Of a DNA stretch of 64,000 bases, positions 25,901 to 34,084 are shown piece after piece. Source of the DNA: Aquisphaera giovannonii (GTDB lineage: Bacteria; Planctomycetota; Planctomycetia; Isosphaerales; Isosphaeraceae). A program made the position numbers and the translations under genes. Under the pieces are notes generated by a model that was not told where the DNA came from, ran no database searches, and saw nothing but the letters and a program-made list of their open reading frames with translations. The DNA is taken from positions 8,990,001 through 9,054,000 of the forward strand of contig NZ_CP042997.1 in NCBI RefSeq assembly GCF_008087625.1, given 5' to 3'. Position 1 is the first letter of the stretch. Every line of letters begins with the position of its first letter.

Positions 25901-26807
25901 CCCGATCACCGGCAACATCCTGCCCCAGATGAGCTCGGGCGCGGCCATCGAGCAGATCGAGGCCCGAGCCGGGGCCGAGTTGCCGCGGTCCATGCTGACG
26001 GAATGGACCGAGCTGATGTTCATGCAGATCCGCGCCGGGAACACCGCGATCTACGTCTTCGCCTTCGCCGTCGCCTGCGTGTTCCTGGCGCTCGCGGCGC
26101 TTTATGAGAGCTGGTCGCTGCCGCTGGCGGTGATCCTCGTGGTGCCGCTCTGCCTGCTCTGCTCGGTGGTCGGCGTGCTGTACGCCGGGTCGTCGGTGAA
26201 CATCTTCGTGCAGATCGGCCTGGTCGTGCTCGTCGGGCTGGCGTGCAAGAACGCGATCCTGATCGTCGAGTTCGCCCGCGAGCTGCGGCAGCAGGGGCGG
26301 CCCGTGCACGAGGCCACGGTGGAGGCCTCCCGGCTGCGGCTGCGGCCCATCCTGATGACCTCGTTCGCCTTCATCCTCGGCGTCGTGCCCCTCGTGACGG
26401 CCCACGGCGCCGGGGCGGAGATGCGGCGGTCGCTCGGGACGGCCGTCTTCAGCGGCATGCTGGGCGTCACGCTCTTCGGCATCTTCCTGACGCCCGTCTT
26501 CTTCGACGTGATCCAGGGGATGAGCGAGTCCCGCCTCTTCGACGCCCGGCGGGTCCGCTGGGTCGGCTCGCTGGCGATCGCCGCGGCGCTCGGGGCGGCC
26601 CTCGGCTGGCTGGTGACCCGGGTCCGCCCCGAGTCGCCCCACTGGCTGCCGTGGGCCGCCGCCCCGGCCGCGATCTTCCTGGCGGCCCTGGCCGTCGGCC
26701 GCCTCGACGCCCGCCGGGCCCGCGAGGCGGAGGCCGGGGAGGCGGGCCGGGCGGAGGGCCACCACGACCCCGACGACACGCAACCGCCGGGAGGCGCATC
26801 GGCATGA
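22905..26807 (+). CDS. RND multidrug-type efflux pump, HAE1 family (first copy)
   Basis: The 1300-residue inner-membrane pump starts MISHFFIDRPIFATVLSV. Twelve membrane helices are expected around two large periplasmic loops. The proton-relay residues are present: the Asp pair near 575-576 (IVVDDAIVVVENVERW) and Lys near 1115 (LACKNAILIVEF). It is about 250 residues longer than AcrB. Most of the excess is a Gly/Ser/Thr-rich insert at about 257-427, between EQFGEIIVRAET and IVRLRDVARVEL, in the first periplasmic loop. It overlaps the second pump gene by four bases (ATGA). The substrate is unknown. Confidence 0.93.
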   Translation: MISHFFIDRPIFATVLSVLITLAGGLALLALPIAQYPPITPPTVQVSINYPGASAQVVADTVAAPIEQQVNGVENMLYMSSRMGNDGSYTLTVTFDLGTDLNTALVMVQNRVSLAMPLLPNSVQNQGITIKKKTPDILMVMAISSPDGRYDDIYLSNYAMVNLRDELLRVPGVSDINFVGQRDYSIRAWLDPQKLAARDMTAMDVAAAVRQQNLAAAPGQIGQPPITRGQAWQLPMDTLGRLSTPEQFGEIIVRAETASPISGPAEGSAAMGTTATMPRPGPSSSGSSGAMSAEDQAPSLLSQILGGTLPGMSSVDASRTNPPVSVTSGTTGTLSVFTPAGATGLTGTTSVFSGASSTGGGGTTQAGASTGAGGTTGGGATGTTVQPGQGEGDELSAASGRRVGSALGSGQAHGGSTISGPRRPTDAIVRLRDVARVELGAQNYNQSCIFDGRQAVGLAIYQLPGTNALDVADAVKLRMRQLSSRFPEGVEYAIPYDTTPFIRESVEEVVRTLFEAVVLVAIVVLAFLQNWRAVLIPLAAVPVAIIGTFSVMAALRFSLNNISLFGLVLAIGIVVDDAIVVVENVERWLEEGLAPRDAARKAMDEVTGPVVAVALVLCAVFVPCAFISGITGQFFRQFAVTIAVSTVISAFNSLTLSPALAAILLKPRHAKPDILTRALNLTLGWFFRLFNGAFNRTTSAYAGVIGRLLRGSLIVGLVYAGLLFLTYRVFGSAPTGFVPEQDQGRLIVNVQLPDSASLEWTQRVMAEVSRITLETPGVAHAIAISGISFVQSANSSNFGSMFVILKPFDERQSPALRDTAIMARLRREWRRQLKDAQVVVFGAPAIPGLSVAGGFRLMIEDKAGMGAANLQQRTDALTASVARIPGLTGVSTQFRSNTPQYFMDIDRTKVQALGIPLDDVNQTLQIYLGSLYVNSFNAFGRYWQVNLQSEGTYRDRAEKINLLEVRNRWGGMVPMGTLAKVREIGGPVFLTRYNLAVAAPITGNILPQMSSGAAIEQIEARAGAELPRSMLTEWTELMFMQIRAGNTAIYVFAFAVACVFLALAALYESWSLPLAVILVVPLCLLCSVVGVLYAGSSVNIFVQIGLVVLVGLACKNAILIVEFARELRQQGRPVHEATVEASRLRLRPILMTSFAFILGVVPLVTAHGAGAEMRRSLGTAVFSGMLGVTLFGIFLTPVFFDVIQGMSESRLFDARRVRWVGSLAIAAALGAALGWLVTRVRPESPHWLPWAAAPAAIFLAALAVGRLDARRAREAEAGEAGRAEGHHDPDDTQPPGGASA
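24604..24978 (+). repeat. Near-identical segment shared by the two RND genes (copy 1)
   Basis: This 375-bp segment aligns without gaps to 28136-28510, with 15 mismatches (96% identity), mostly silent. It covers the TM4 Asp-pair region through the cytoplasmic end of the first membrane block. Flanking parts of the two genes are far more diverged, which suggests gene conversion. Confidence 0.8.
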
Positions 26808-29800
26808 TCTCGCACTTCTTCATCGACCGGCCGATCTTCGCCTCGGTCCTCTCCATCGTCTTCGTCCTCGCCGGGGGCGTGGCGGTCTGGACGCTCCCCG
26901 TGGCCCAGTACCCGGAGGTCGCCCCGCCGACCGTCCAGGTCACGGCGCTCTACCCGGGGGCTAACGCCAGGACCGTGGAGGACACCGTCGCCGCGCCCAT
27001 CGAGGCCCAGGTCAGCGGCGTCGAGGGCATGATGTACATGGCCTCGCAGTGCACCAACGACGGCGGCTACAACCTCACCGTGACCTTCCAGGCCGGCGTC
27101 GACTCCGACATGGCGCAAGTCCTGGTGCAGAACCGCGTCTCGCTGGCCCTGCCGGTCATCCCCGCGCTCGTGCAGAGCGAGGGCATCAACGTGCGGAAGA
27201 TGTCCCCCAGCACGATGATGATCATCAACCTGGTCTCGCCCGACGGCCGCTACGACAACCTCTTCCTGAGCAACTACGCCACGATCTACCTGAAGGACGA
27301 GATCGGCCGATTGCCGGGCGTCGCCGGGATCAACTACATCGGCCAGCGGGATTACAGCCTCCGCGCCTGGCTGGACCCGGACAAGCTCGCCTCGCTGGGC
27401 CTCTCGGCGACGGACGTCGCCACGGCGATCGCCCAGCAGAACGTCCAGGTCGCGGCCGGCCAGGTCGGCCAGCAGCCGGTGCCCAGGGGCCAGCAGTACC
27501 AGCTCACGATCAACACGCTCGGCCGCCTGACCGACCCCGAGCAGTTCGCCGACATCATCCTCAAGGCCGGGACCGACACCCCGCTCACCCAGGAGTCTCC
27601 GGTCGGCGCGGCCGCCGGGGGCGGCGCGACGGGCTCGTCCGGCGGCTCCTCGGCCTCGACGGCCGCCGGCTCGGCCGCGACCGCCGGGACCTCCGCGCCG
27701 CCGCCCCAGGCGGTCGGCATCGTCCGGCTCCGCGACGTCGCCCGCGTCGAGCTCGGGTCGCAGCAATATAACCAGTCGTGCACGCTCGACGGGAAGCCGT
27801 CCGTCGCCCTCTCGATCTTCCAGCTCCCCGGCTCGAACGCCCTGGAGACCGCCCGCGGCATCTACGCCCGGATGGAGGAGCTGAAGCAGCGGTTCCCCGA
27901 GGGCCTGGAATACCGGATCGTCTACGACACCACGCCGTTCATCCGCGAGTCGATCGGCGAGGTCTTCAACACGCTCCGAGACGCCATCATCCTCGTGGCC
28001 ATCGTCGTGCTCGCCTTCCTCCAGAACTGGCGGGCGGCGATCATCCCGCTGGTGGCGGTCCCGGTCGCGATCATCGGCACCTTCCCCGTGATGGCGGCGC
28101 TCGGATTCTCGCTCAATAACCTCTCCTTGTTCGGGCTGGTGCTGGCGATCGGGATCGTGGTGGACGACGCCATCGTCGTCGTCGAGAACGTCGAGCGATG
28201 GCTCGAGGAGGGCCTCTCCCCACGCGACGCCGCCCGCAAGGCCATGGACGAGGTCACCGGCCCCGTCGTCGCCGTCGCCCTGGTCCTCTGCGCCGTCTTC
28301 GTCCCCTGCGCCTTCATCAGCGGCATCACCGGACAGTTCTTCCGCCAGTTCGCCGTCACCATCGCCGTCTCCACCGTCATCTCGGCCTTCAACTCCCTGA
28401 CGCTCAGCCCCGCCCTGGCCGCCATCCTGCTGAAGCCGCGACACGCCAAGCCCGACATCCTCACCCGAGCCCTGAACCTCACCCTCGGATGGTTCTTCCG
28501 ACTCTTCAACAGGACCTTCGAGGCGGGCACGAACCTGTACACGAGGATCGTCGCGGGCCTGCTGCGGGCGAGCCTGATCGCGCTGCTGGTCTATGCGGGG
28601 CTGCTGGCCCTGACGTACTTCGAGTTCGTCCGCATGCCGACGGGCTTCATCCCGCAGCAGGACAAGGGGTACCTGCTGCTCAACGTGCAGCTCCCGGATT
28701 CGGCCTCGATGGAGCGGACGCAGAGGGCGATCGAGCGGATCGAGAAGATCGCCGGCTCGACGCCCGGCGTCGCGCACACGGTCGGGGTCGCGGGGCAGTC
28801 GCTGATCCTCAACGCCAACTCGGCGAACCTGGGGTCGCTGTACGTGATCCTCGAGGAGTTCGAGCACCGGGCGGGCCCCGGGATGACGGCCGACGCGATC
28901 GCCGCGGAGGTCCTCCGGCGGTGCCGCCGCGAGGTCCGAGGCGCCGTGGTCACGCCGTTCCTGCCGCCCCCGATCGAAGGCCTGGGCACGACCGGCGGGT
29001 TCAAGCTGATCGTCGAGGACCGCGGCCACCTCGGCCCGGACGAGCTCTCGCGCGTCGTCGATCGCGTGTCGTCGCGGGCCAACCGGACGGAGGGGCTCCG
29101 CGACGTCGCCGGCAGCGTGCGGTCCAACACGCCGTGGCTGCGGCTGGAGATCGACCGGACCAAGTGCGCCGCGCTCGGCGTGGCGGTCAGCGAGCTGTTC
29201 AACACGCTCCAGCTCTACGTCGGGTCGTATTATGTGAATAATTTCAACGAGTTCGGCCGCACCTGGCAGGTGAACATCCAGGCCGACCAGTCCTTCCGGG
29301 AGAGCCCGGCGGACATCGAGCGCCTCCGCGTCCGCAACCGCCGCGGCGACATGATCCTCCTGGGGACGCTGATGGCCATCCGCAACACGAGCGGCCCGGT
29401 GATGGTCCTGCGGTACAACATGTACCCGGCCGTGGCCCTGACCGGCTCCCCCGCGCCCGGGACGAGCTCGGGCGAGGCCAACGCCCTGATGGACCAGATC
29501 GCCCGCGAGGAGCTGCCGCGGTCGATGGCGACCGAGTGGACCGAGCTGACCTACCTGGAGCGCGCGGCCGGGAACACGGCGATCTTCGTCTTCGCCCTGG
29601 CCGTCGTCTTCGTGTTCCTCGTCCTGGCCGCCCAGTACGAGAGCTGGTCGCTGCCCATGGCCGTGATCCTCGTCGTGCCGATGTGCCTGCTGAGCGCGAT
29701 CATCGGCCTGAACGTCGCCGGATCGGAGATCAACCTGTTCACGCAGATCGGCTTCGTCGTGCTCGTGGGCCTCTCGAGCAAGAACGCGATCCTGATCGTC

Positions 29801-30136
29801 GAGTTCGCCAAGCAGCGCGAGGAGGACGGCGAGGATCCCTACCGGGCCTCGGTGGACGCCTCGAGGCTGCGCCTCCGCCCGATCCTCATGACCTCCTTCG
29901 CCTTCATCTTTGGGGTCGTGCCGCTGGTCATCGCCCGCGGCGCGGGGGCGGAGATGCGGCGTGCCCTGGGCCTGGCCGTCTTCAGCGGCATGCTCGGCGT
30001 CACCTTCTTCGGCATCTTCCTGACGCCGATCTTCTTCTACACCATCCGCCGCCTCCGCCGCCCCGCCGTCGCCGAGAGGCACCCGTCGGATGGCCCAGGC
30101 CATGGCGAGGGGGCCCGGCCATCGAGTCACGAGTAA
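26804..30136 (+). CDS. RND multidrug-type efflux pump, HAE1 family (second copy)
   Basis: The 1110-residue pump begins at the ATG overlapping the stop of the first pump, MISHFFIDRPIFASVLS. The proton-relay Asp pair is near 453-454 and the matching Lys near 993 (LSSKNAILIVEF). It also has a low-complexity insert in the first periplasmic loop, but shorter (about 257-305, Gly/Ser/Ala-rich). Two different pump genes behind one adaptor recall the MdtABC arrangement, in which two RND proteins form a heterotrimer; that comparison is inference. No outer-membrane factor gene follows. The downstream side is a palindromic repeat. Confidence 0.93.
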   Translation: MISHFFIDRPIFASVLSIVFVLAGGVAVWTLPVAQYPEVAPPTVQVTALYPGANARTVEDTVAAPIEAQVSGVEGMMYMASQCTNDGGYNLTVTFQAGVDSDMAQVLVQNRVSLALPVIPALVQSEGINVRKMSPSTMMIINLVSPDGRYDNLFLSNYATIYLKDEIGRLPGVAGINYIGQRDYSLRAWLDPDKLASLGLSATDVATAIAQQNVQVAAGQVGQQPVPRGQQYQLTINTLGRLTDPEQFADIILKAGTDTPLTQESPVGAAAGGGATGSSGGSSASTAAGSAATAGTSAPPPQAVGIVRLRDVARVELGSQQYNQSCTLDGKPSVALSIFQLPGSNALETARGIYARMEELKQRFPEGLEYRIVYDTTPFIRESIGEVFNTLRDAIILVAIVVLAFLQNWRAAIIPLVAVPVAIIGTFPVMAALGFSLNNLSLFGLVLAIGIVVDDAIVVVENVERWLEEGLSPRDAARKAMDEVTGPVVAVALVLCAVFVPCAFISGITGQFFRQFAVTIAVSTVISAFNSLTLSPALAAILLKPRHAKPDILTRALNLTLGWFFRLFNRTFEAGTNLYTRIVAGLLRASLIALLVYAGLLALTYFEFVRMPTGFIPQQDKGYLLLNVQLPDSASMERTQRAIERIEKIAGSTPGVAHTVGVAGQSLILNANSANLGSLYVILEEFEHRAGPGMTADAIAAEVLRRCRREVRGAVVTPFLPPPIEGLGTTGGFKLIVEDRGHLGPDELSRVVDRVSSRANRTEGLRDVAGSVRSNTPWLRLEIDRTKCAALGVAVSELFNTLQLYVGSYYVNNFNEFGRTWQVNIQADQSFRESPADIERLRVRNRRGDMILLGTLMAIRNTSGPVMVLRYNMYPAVALTGSPAPGTSSGEANALMDQIAREELPRSMATEWTELTYLERAAGNTAIFVFALAVVFVFLVLAAQYESWSLPMAVILVVPMCLLSAIIGLNVAGSEINLFTQIGFVVLVGLSSKNAILIVEFAKQREEDGEDPYRASVDASRLRLRPILMTSFAFIFGVVPLVIARGAGAEMRRALGLAVFSGMLGVTFFGIFLTPIFFYTIRRLRRPAVAERHPSDGPGHGEGARPSSHE
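28136..28510 (+). repeat. Near-identical segment shared by the two RND genes (copy 2)
   Basis: Partner of the segment at 24604-24978; the same reading frame and no gaps. The stretch of identical bases from CGCAAGGCCATGG onward runs for over 100 bp. Confidence 0.8.
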
Positions 30137-30152
30137 TGGATGTCAATCTTTT

Positions 30153-30287
30153 GTAGGGTGCGTCTTGACGCACCGGATCGCCGCGTCATGAACCCGATGC
30201 GGCGACGAGGGGGCGTGCCCCGCCGAGCGAGACGGCCGGGGCCCTCCGCGGTGCCGAGCCGGTCCGGTGCGTCGAGACGCACCCTAC
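30153..30287. repeat. Palindromic repeat element with GTAGGGTGCGTC arms
   Basis: Left arm 30153-30176 (GTAGGGTGCGTCTTGACG then CACCGG) and right arm 30264-30287 are reverse complements at 23 of 24 bases. Each arm is itself a small palindrome (GGTGCGTC..GACGCACC). The 87 bp between has no coding support. GTAGGGTGCGTC-type repeats occur in many bacteria as small non-autonomous elements. It begins 16 bases after the stop of the second pump gene. Confidence 0.75.
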
Positions 30288-30391
30288 GAAAATCGGCGAT
30301 CCGCCGCCCAGGGCCCAACCCGATGCAGATCGGGCCGAGCCTGACGGACCCCATCTATTCGAGCAGCCCCACATGCCCCGTCGCTCCCGCG

Positions 30392-30814
30392 TCAGGTGGG
30401 ACGGCCGGGCCGATCTCGCCATCCCGACGCCAGATCCCAGAGGCTCTCGCCCATCACGCCGAGCCCGACTCCGACCGCGTAGCAGGCGAGGTCGCTCCAG
30501 ACGAAGTCGAAGCCGAGGATCAATCCTCCCAGGGTCGTGCGCCGGATCGCCTCGATCCAGGGGGCGTGGTACAGCTGGCTCAACTCGACGGCGACGGAGG
30601 CGGCCATCGCCATGGCGGCGACCGTCCGGATCTGCGCCCGGGGCAGGATGAGGCCGAATCCCAGGAAGGCCGCGAGCGCCCAGAGCGTGTCCCCCGCATA
30701 AGCGGCGACGAGGCCGGGGAGGAGCCGGCCGAACCGCCGGGAGCCGAGGCCCAGGGCGCACGCGACCGCGATCAGCAGCAGCTGGACGATCGGGTTGCGT
30801 CGTCGCATCGTCAT
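30392..30814 (-). CDS. DUF2809-like small membrane protein
   Basis: The 140-residue protein has about four membrane segments (LLLIAVACALGLGSR, LWALAAFLGFGLIL, VAAMAMAASVAVELSQL, LACYAVGVGLGVMG). The motif pattern LVAAYAGDTLWALAAFLGFG near the N-terminus matches DUF2809, a family of small bacterial integral membrane proteins without known function. The ATG at 30814 (MTMRRRNPIVQ) gives the family length; the same frame runs longer upstream but is Arg-rich and overlaps the next gene. It follows the LLM flavin gene by 70 bp on the same strand. Confidence 0.75.
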   Translation of the reverse strand: MTMRRRNPIVQLLLIAVACALGLGSRRFGRLLPGLVAAYAGDTLWALAAFLGFGLILPRAQIRTVAAMAMAASVAVELSQLYHAPWIEAIRRTTLGGLILGFDFVWSDLACYAVGVGLGVMGESLWDLASGWRDRPGRPT

Positions 30815-30884
30815 GAGGTCCGCCCGCGGAGGTGACGGTGACGCCCCGGAGGCGAGGGCGCCGACGGATCGGCCGCGGCGCAGG

Positions 30885-31898
30885 TCACGCCGCCTGCCCC
30901 GGCTCGCGGAGGCCGGCGGCGATCTCGTACGAGCGGAGCCGCGCCTCATGATCGTAGATCTGCGAGGCGAGGATGAGCTCGTCGGCGCCGGTCGCGCGGA
31001 CGAGCTCCCGGAGGCCCAGGCGCACCGTCCCCGCCGAGCCGACGGCCGAGCATCGCGTCATCCGGTCGACGTGGAACTGCTCCTGCGGCGTCCACAACGG
31101 GTCCATCGACTCGACCGGCGGCGGGATCTCGCGAGGCGTGCCGCGGACGAGGTTGAGGAACGCCTGCTGAAGCGAGGTGAACAGCCGACGGGCCTCCTCG
31201 TCCGTGTCGGCCGCGAAGACGTTCACGCCCACCATCGCATGAGGCCGCTCGAGCACCTCCGACGGCTCGAATTCGCGGCGGTAGAGGTCCAGCGCCGCGA
31301 GCAGGTAGTCGGGCGCGAAGTGCGAGGCGAAGGCGAAGGGGAGCCCGAGGCGGGCCGCGAGCCGGGCGCTGAAGTCGCTGGAGCCGAGCAGCCAGAACGG
31401 GACCGAGAGCCCCTCGCCGGGGACGGCGTGCACGCCGTTTCCCGGGCCGCCGGGGCGGAAGTAGGCCATGAGCTCCCGGAGGTCCTCCGGGAACGCGTCG
31501 CCGCTGCTCCCCAGGCTCCTGCGGAGCGCCCGGGCCGTCCGCATGTCGCCGCCCGGCGCGCGGCCGAGGCCCAGGTCGATCCGCCCCGGGAAGAGGGATT
31601 CCAGGGTCCCGAACTGCTCGGCGATCACCAGCGGCGCATGGTTGGGCAGCATGATCCCGCCCGAGCCCACCCGGATGCGCGTCGTCCCGCCGGCCACGTG
31701 GGCGAGCAGGACGGCCGTCGCCGAGCTCGCCACGCCCGGGATGCTGTGGTGCTCCGCCAGCCAGAAGCGGCGATACCCCCACCGCTCGGCATGCCGGGCG
31801 AGGTCCAGCGTGTTGCGATACGAGTCGGCCGCCGTGCCGCCGCGGCGGATGGGGGACAGGTCGAGGATCGAGAAGGGGATGTCCAAGGCGTTCTCCAT
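30885..31898 (-). CDS. LLM-class flavin-dependent oxidoreductase, MsnO8-like
   Basis: The 337-residue protein has the bacterial luciferase-like TIM-barrel pattern. It starts [17 protein letters not shown], with [39 protein letters not shown] and [13 protein letters not shown]. These segments are shared by the MsnO8 subgroup. Such enzymes use reduced FMN and oxygen for monooxygenation. No flavin reductase is encoded nearby and the substrate is unknown. The gene is divergent from the coiled-coil membrane protein at 32642, with over 700 bp between them. Confidence 0.9.
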   Translation of the reverse strand: MENALDIPFSILDLSPIRRGGTAADSYRNTLDLARHAERWGYRRFWLAEHHSIPGVASSATAVLLAHVAGGTTRIRVGSGGIMLPNHAPLVIAEQFGTLESLFPGRIDLGLGRAPGGDMRTARALRRSLGSSGDAFPEDLRELMAYFRPGGPGNGVHAVPGEGLSVPFWLLGSSDFSARLAARLGLPFAFASHFAPDYLLAALDLYRREFEPSEVLERPHAMVGVNVFAADTDEEARRLFTSLQQAFLNLVRGTPREIPPPVESMDPLWTPQEQFHVDRMTRCSAVGSAGTVRLGLRELVRATGADELILASQIYDHEARLRSYEIAAGLREPGQAA

Positions 31899-32641
31899 GA
31901 GGTCACTCCATCGCGTCGCCCCCGCCCCACCCGGTCGCGACCGGTCACCCCGGCTCGCGCAGGCGATCGGCGTGCCGCGGCCGGCCCGTGCCGATGCTGC
32001 TGCCCAGGTCCGAGACCACGGCCGGACTTGCCCGTCGCGGGGCCCTCGGGCTCATTCTACGGGCCGGATATCCTCCGAGGTGCCGGCGAGGGAGGACGCG
32101 AGGGCCACGCCCGCCGACCGCATCGATCCCTCCTGACGACTCGACGTGGAGCGCCTGTTTCCGCCCCGCGCCGGGCGCGACTCGGGAAAGGAGCCTCCCC
32201 CGCCGTGCAGATTCGGCAAAATCCTTCGGAATGTATCCGCCGGCCCTTGACGTGATAGTGTTCAAAGGTATACTAACAGTGAAGTCAAAGTGACCGGGGA
32301 AGTGAAGGTAGGGAAAGAGGGGGTTCTTCCGGCATCGTGGTAACTTGCCATGGCATCCGGTGTGGGGTAGATTTGGGCAAGCCGGAGCCGGGAGACGCGC
32401 GGGGAAGGGTCCTTTCTCGTTGTGAGTGCCCACGTTCCGACGTGGAAATGGCTTGCCGCTGAGGGTTGGGCAGCGTTACATTCAAACAGGGGTTCCTCAC
32501 CTCGCGGGCAGAACCGCCAGAGGCATCCCCGCCTCATCTCCGGGAAATCTCGGTCCAAGCCGCATCCTTCCCCCGACTCGTGGCGGCGACGTCGCACGGG
32601 TGTCCGGCCGGCCGATTCACTTTGAATGGTAGGATCGAACC
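31899..32641. other. Long intergenic region with a promoter and untranslated leader
   Basis: No protein gene is supported in these 743 bp. The region has a lower GC patch near 32230-32300 holding a sigma-70-like promoter (listed separately). If that promoter serves the gene at 32642, the leader is about 360 nt. I looked for known RNA motifs (RNase P, tmRNA, cobalamin riboswitch) and found no convincing match. Confidence 0.5.
32247..32274 (+). promoter_or_regulatory. Sigma-70-like promoter
   Basis: TTGACG at 32247-32252 and TATACT at 32269-32274 are separated by 16 bases, close to the bacterial housekeeping consensus (TTGACA, TATAAT). It stands out in a 70% GC background. Start of transcription is expected near 32281, about 360 bases before the next plus-strand gene. 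Confidence 0.6.
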
Positions 32642-33499
32642 ATGACATTCGTAGGCAAGATCCTCGTCATCCTGATCATGGCCCTCTCGCTGATCTTCCT
32701 GGGCATCTCGACGGTCGTGTTCACGACGTCGCAGAACTGGCTGGTCGCGGCGAATGCCCAGAAGAAGGCCGCCGGCGAGCTGAAGACCAAGCTCGACGAC
32801 GCGAACGCCAAGGTCGCCGCGGCGGAGAAGGACCTGGAGGCGGAGAAGGTCAAGTATGAAGCCTTGACCAAGCAACAGGACAACCAGATCAAGGCACTGG
32901 AGGCGGAGAACGCCCGCCAGCAGCAGGAGATCACCCGCGCCGGCAACGAGGTCGCCGGGGCCGAGGCGACGGCGAAGACGGCCCTGGCCGAGGCCGAGGC
33001 CCGCCGCAACGAGGCCATCCAGCTCCGCGAGAAGCGGGCCGCGGTCGAGGACCAGGCCAACAAATTCAAGCTCAAGCAGGCCGAGCTCTTCGACCGCATC
33101 CGCGAGCTCGAGCGGATCATGGAGACGGCCAACAAGAACAACGCCGACCTGAAGGACCGCGTGGCGCGCTACTCCACGCTGCTCCGCCAGAACGGCCTCT
33201 CGGAAGATATCACCCGCGTCAAGGGGACCGAGGCCGCGCCTCCGGTCGTCGGGAAGATCAAGCAGGTCGACCCGGCGAACCGCAACCTGGTGATCAGCAT
33301 CGGCTCGGATGACGGGCTCTCGGTGGGCAACGAGCTGTACCTGTTCCGCCAGGATCCGCGGCCCGAGTACCTCGGCAAGATGAGCGTGACGATCGTGGAT
33401 CCGGACCAGGCCGTCGGCCGGGTCATCGGTGGGACCTACCAGGGCAAGAAATTGCGGGAGGGCGACATTGTCTCGTCTACGATCAACCCGCGGGGCTAA
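32642..33499 (+). CDS. Membrane-anchored coiled-coil protein
   Basis: The 285-residue protein has an N-terminal membrane anchor (residues about 5-28, GKILVILIMALSLIFLGIST). A long coiled coil follows (about 38-160), rich in Ala/Glu/Lys/Gln heptads (AAGELKTKLDDANAKVAAAE). The compact C-terminal domain (about 195-280) reads VVGKIKQVDPANRNLVISIG and GLSVGNELYLFR, resembling a small beta-barrel. The architecture resembles cell-division or envelope scaffold proteins, but I know of no named family. It likely forms an operon with the overlapping small membrane gene at 33468. Confidence 0.85.
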   Translation: MTFVGKILVILIMALSLIFLGISTVVFTTSQNWLVAANAQKKAAGELKTKLDDANAKVAAAEKDLEAEKVKYEALTKQQDNQIKALEAENARQQQEITRAGNEVAGAEATAKTALAEAEARRNEAIQLREKRAAVEDQANKFKLKQAELFDRIRELERIMETANKNNADLKDRVARYSTLLRQNGLSEDITRVKGTEAAPPVVGKIKQVDPANRNLVISIGSDDGLSVGNELYLFRQDPRPEYLGKMSVTIVDPDQAVGRVIGGTYQGKKLREGDIVSSTINPRG

Positions 33500-33767
33500 G
33501 GGTGCCGCCCCGGCCGGACGCGGCGGCGCCGCCGCCGCGGGCCGTCGGCCCGGCGGCGTCCTCGTGCCGGCCGCCAAGAGCGACGTCTACGTGGCCATGC
33601 TGGGGATCGCCCTCGGTGCCATCCTCATCGCCTGCCTGCTGATGCTGCTGATGCTCTGGCGCTACGACTTCAAGGTGAGCGCCAAGCTCGGCTCGCTGGA
33701 CCGGCCCCCCGCGGCGACGGCCCTGGCGAGCCTGGAAGCCCCCGCCCCGCCCGGGGCGGCGTGCTGA
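33468..33767 (+). CDS. Small single-pass membrane protein
   Basis: The 99-residue protein has a basic Ala/Gly/Arg-rich N-terminus, then VPAAKSDVYVAMLGIALGAI and a membrane segment (about 47-70, GAILIACLLMLLMLW), then a short tail beginning RYDFKVSAK. I chose the TTG at 33468 because GGGAGG lies six bases upstream, inside the end of the previous gene; the overlap is 32 bases. A GTG further upstream at 33429 lacks such a site. The gene pair with 32642-33499 suggests a membrane complex. The function is unknown. Confidence 0.6.
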   Translation: MSRLRSTRGAKGAAPAGRGGAAAAGRRPGGVLVPAAKSDVYVAMLGIALGAILIACLLMLLMLWRYDFKVSAKLGSLDRPPAATALASLEAPAPPGAAC

Positions 33768-33792
33768 CCCCGGCCGGGCCGTGACCTTCCAT

Positions 33793-33840
33793 CGTCCGTT
33801 CGGCCGGAGGGCCTCACCTTCCGCATCGAACGGACGTTTT
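33793..33840 (+). terminator. Intrinsic terminator after the coiled-coil operon
   Basis: CGTCCGTTCG (33793-33802) pairs perfectly with CGAACGGACG (33827-33836), and TTTT follows directly. The 24-base loop contains a further GGCC..GGCC pairing. It lies 26 bp after the stop at 33767. The remaining gap to 34085 holds nothing else I recognise. Confidence 0.65.
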
Positions 33841-34084
33841 CGTTCCGGCCCCCGTCGGGCGGGGGACCGATCGTCGTCCGTGGGGCCGGCCCCCTCTCGG
33901 GCCCCCCGGCCCATCCCATCCTTTCCCATCACCACACCAATCGAGGGACGTAGGACGTGGGACCTGCCGCGGCACGGTCCTCTCGAGCGGGACGGATCCT
34001 ACACTTCAACGGAATGAACGCGGGAGATGGATGTCTCCCCGAGACCCCCAGGCGTCGCCTGGTCTCCTGTCCGTCGCGAGCACC

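Noticed and set aside
23754-30130. Very long open frames on the minus strand opposite both RND genes (over 1000 codons each)
   Set aside because: They are mirror frames of high-GC coding sequence, rich in Arg/Asp/His/Gly with no family motif, while the plus strand encodes clear RND pumps.
32380-32410. AGCCGGGAGAC string similar to a cobalamin riboswitch box
   Set aside because: The other conserved blocks of that riboswitch are missing and the next gene has no link to cobalamin.
31945-32433. Minus-strand 162-codon frame in the gap before the coiled-coil gene
   Set aside because: It runs against the promoter candidate, has atypical composition and no start signal or family match.
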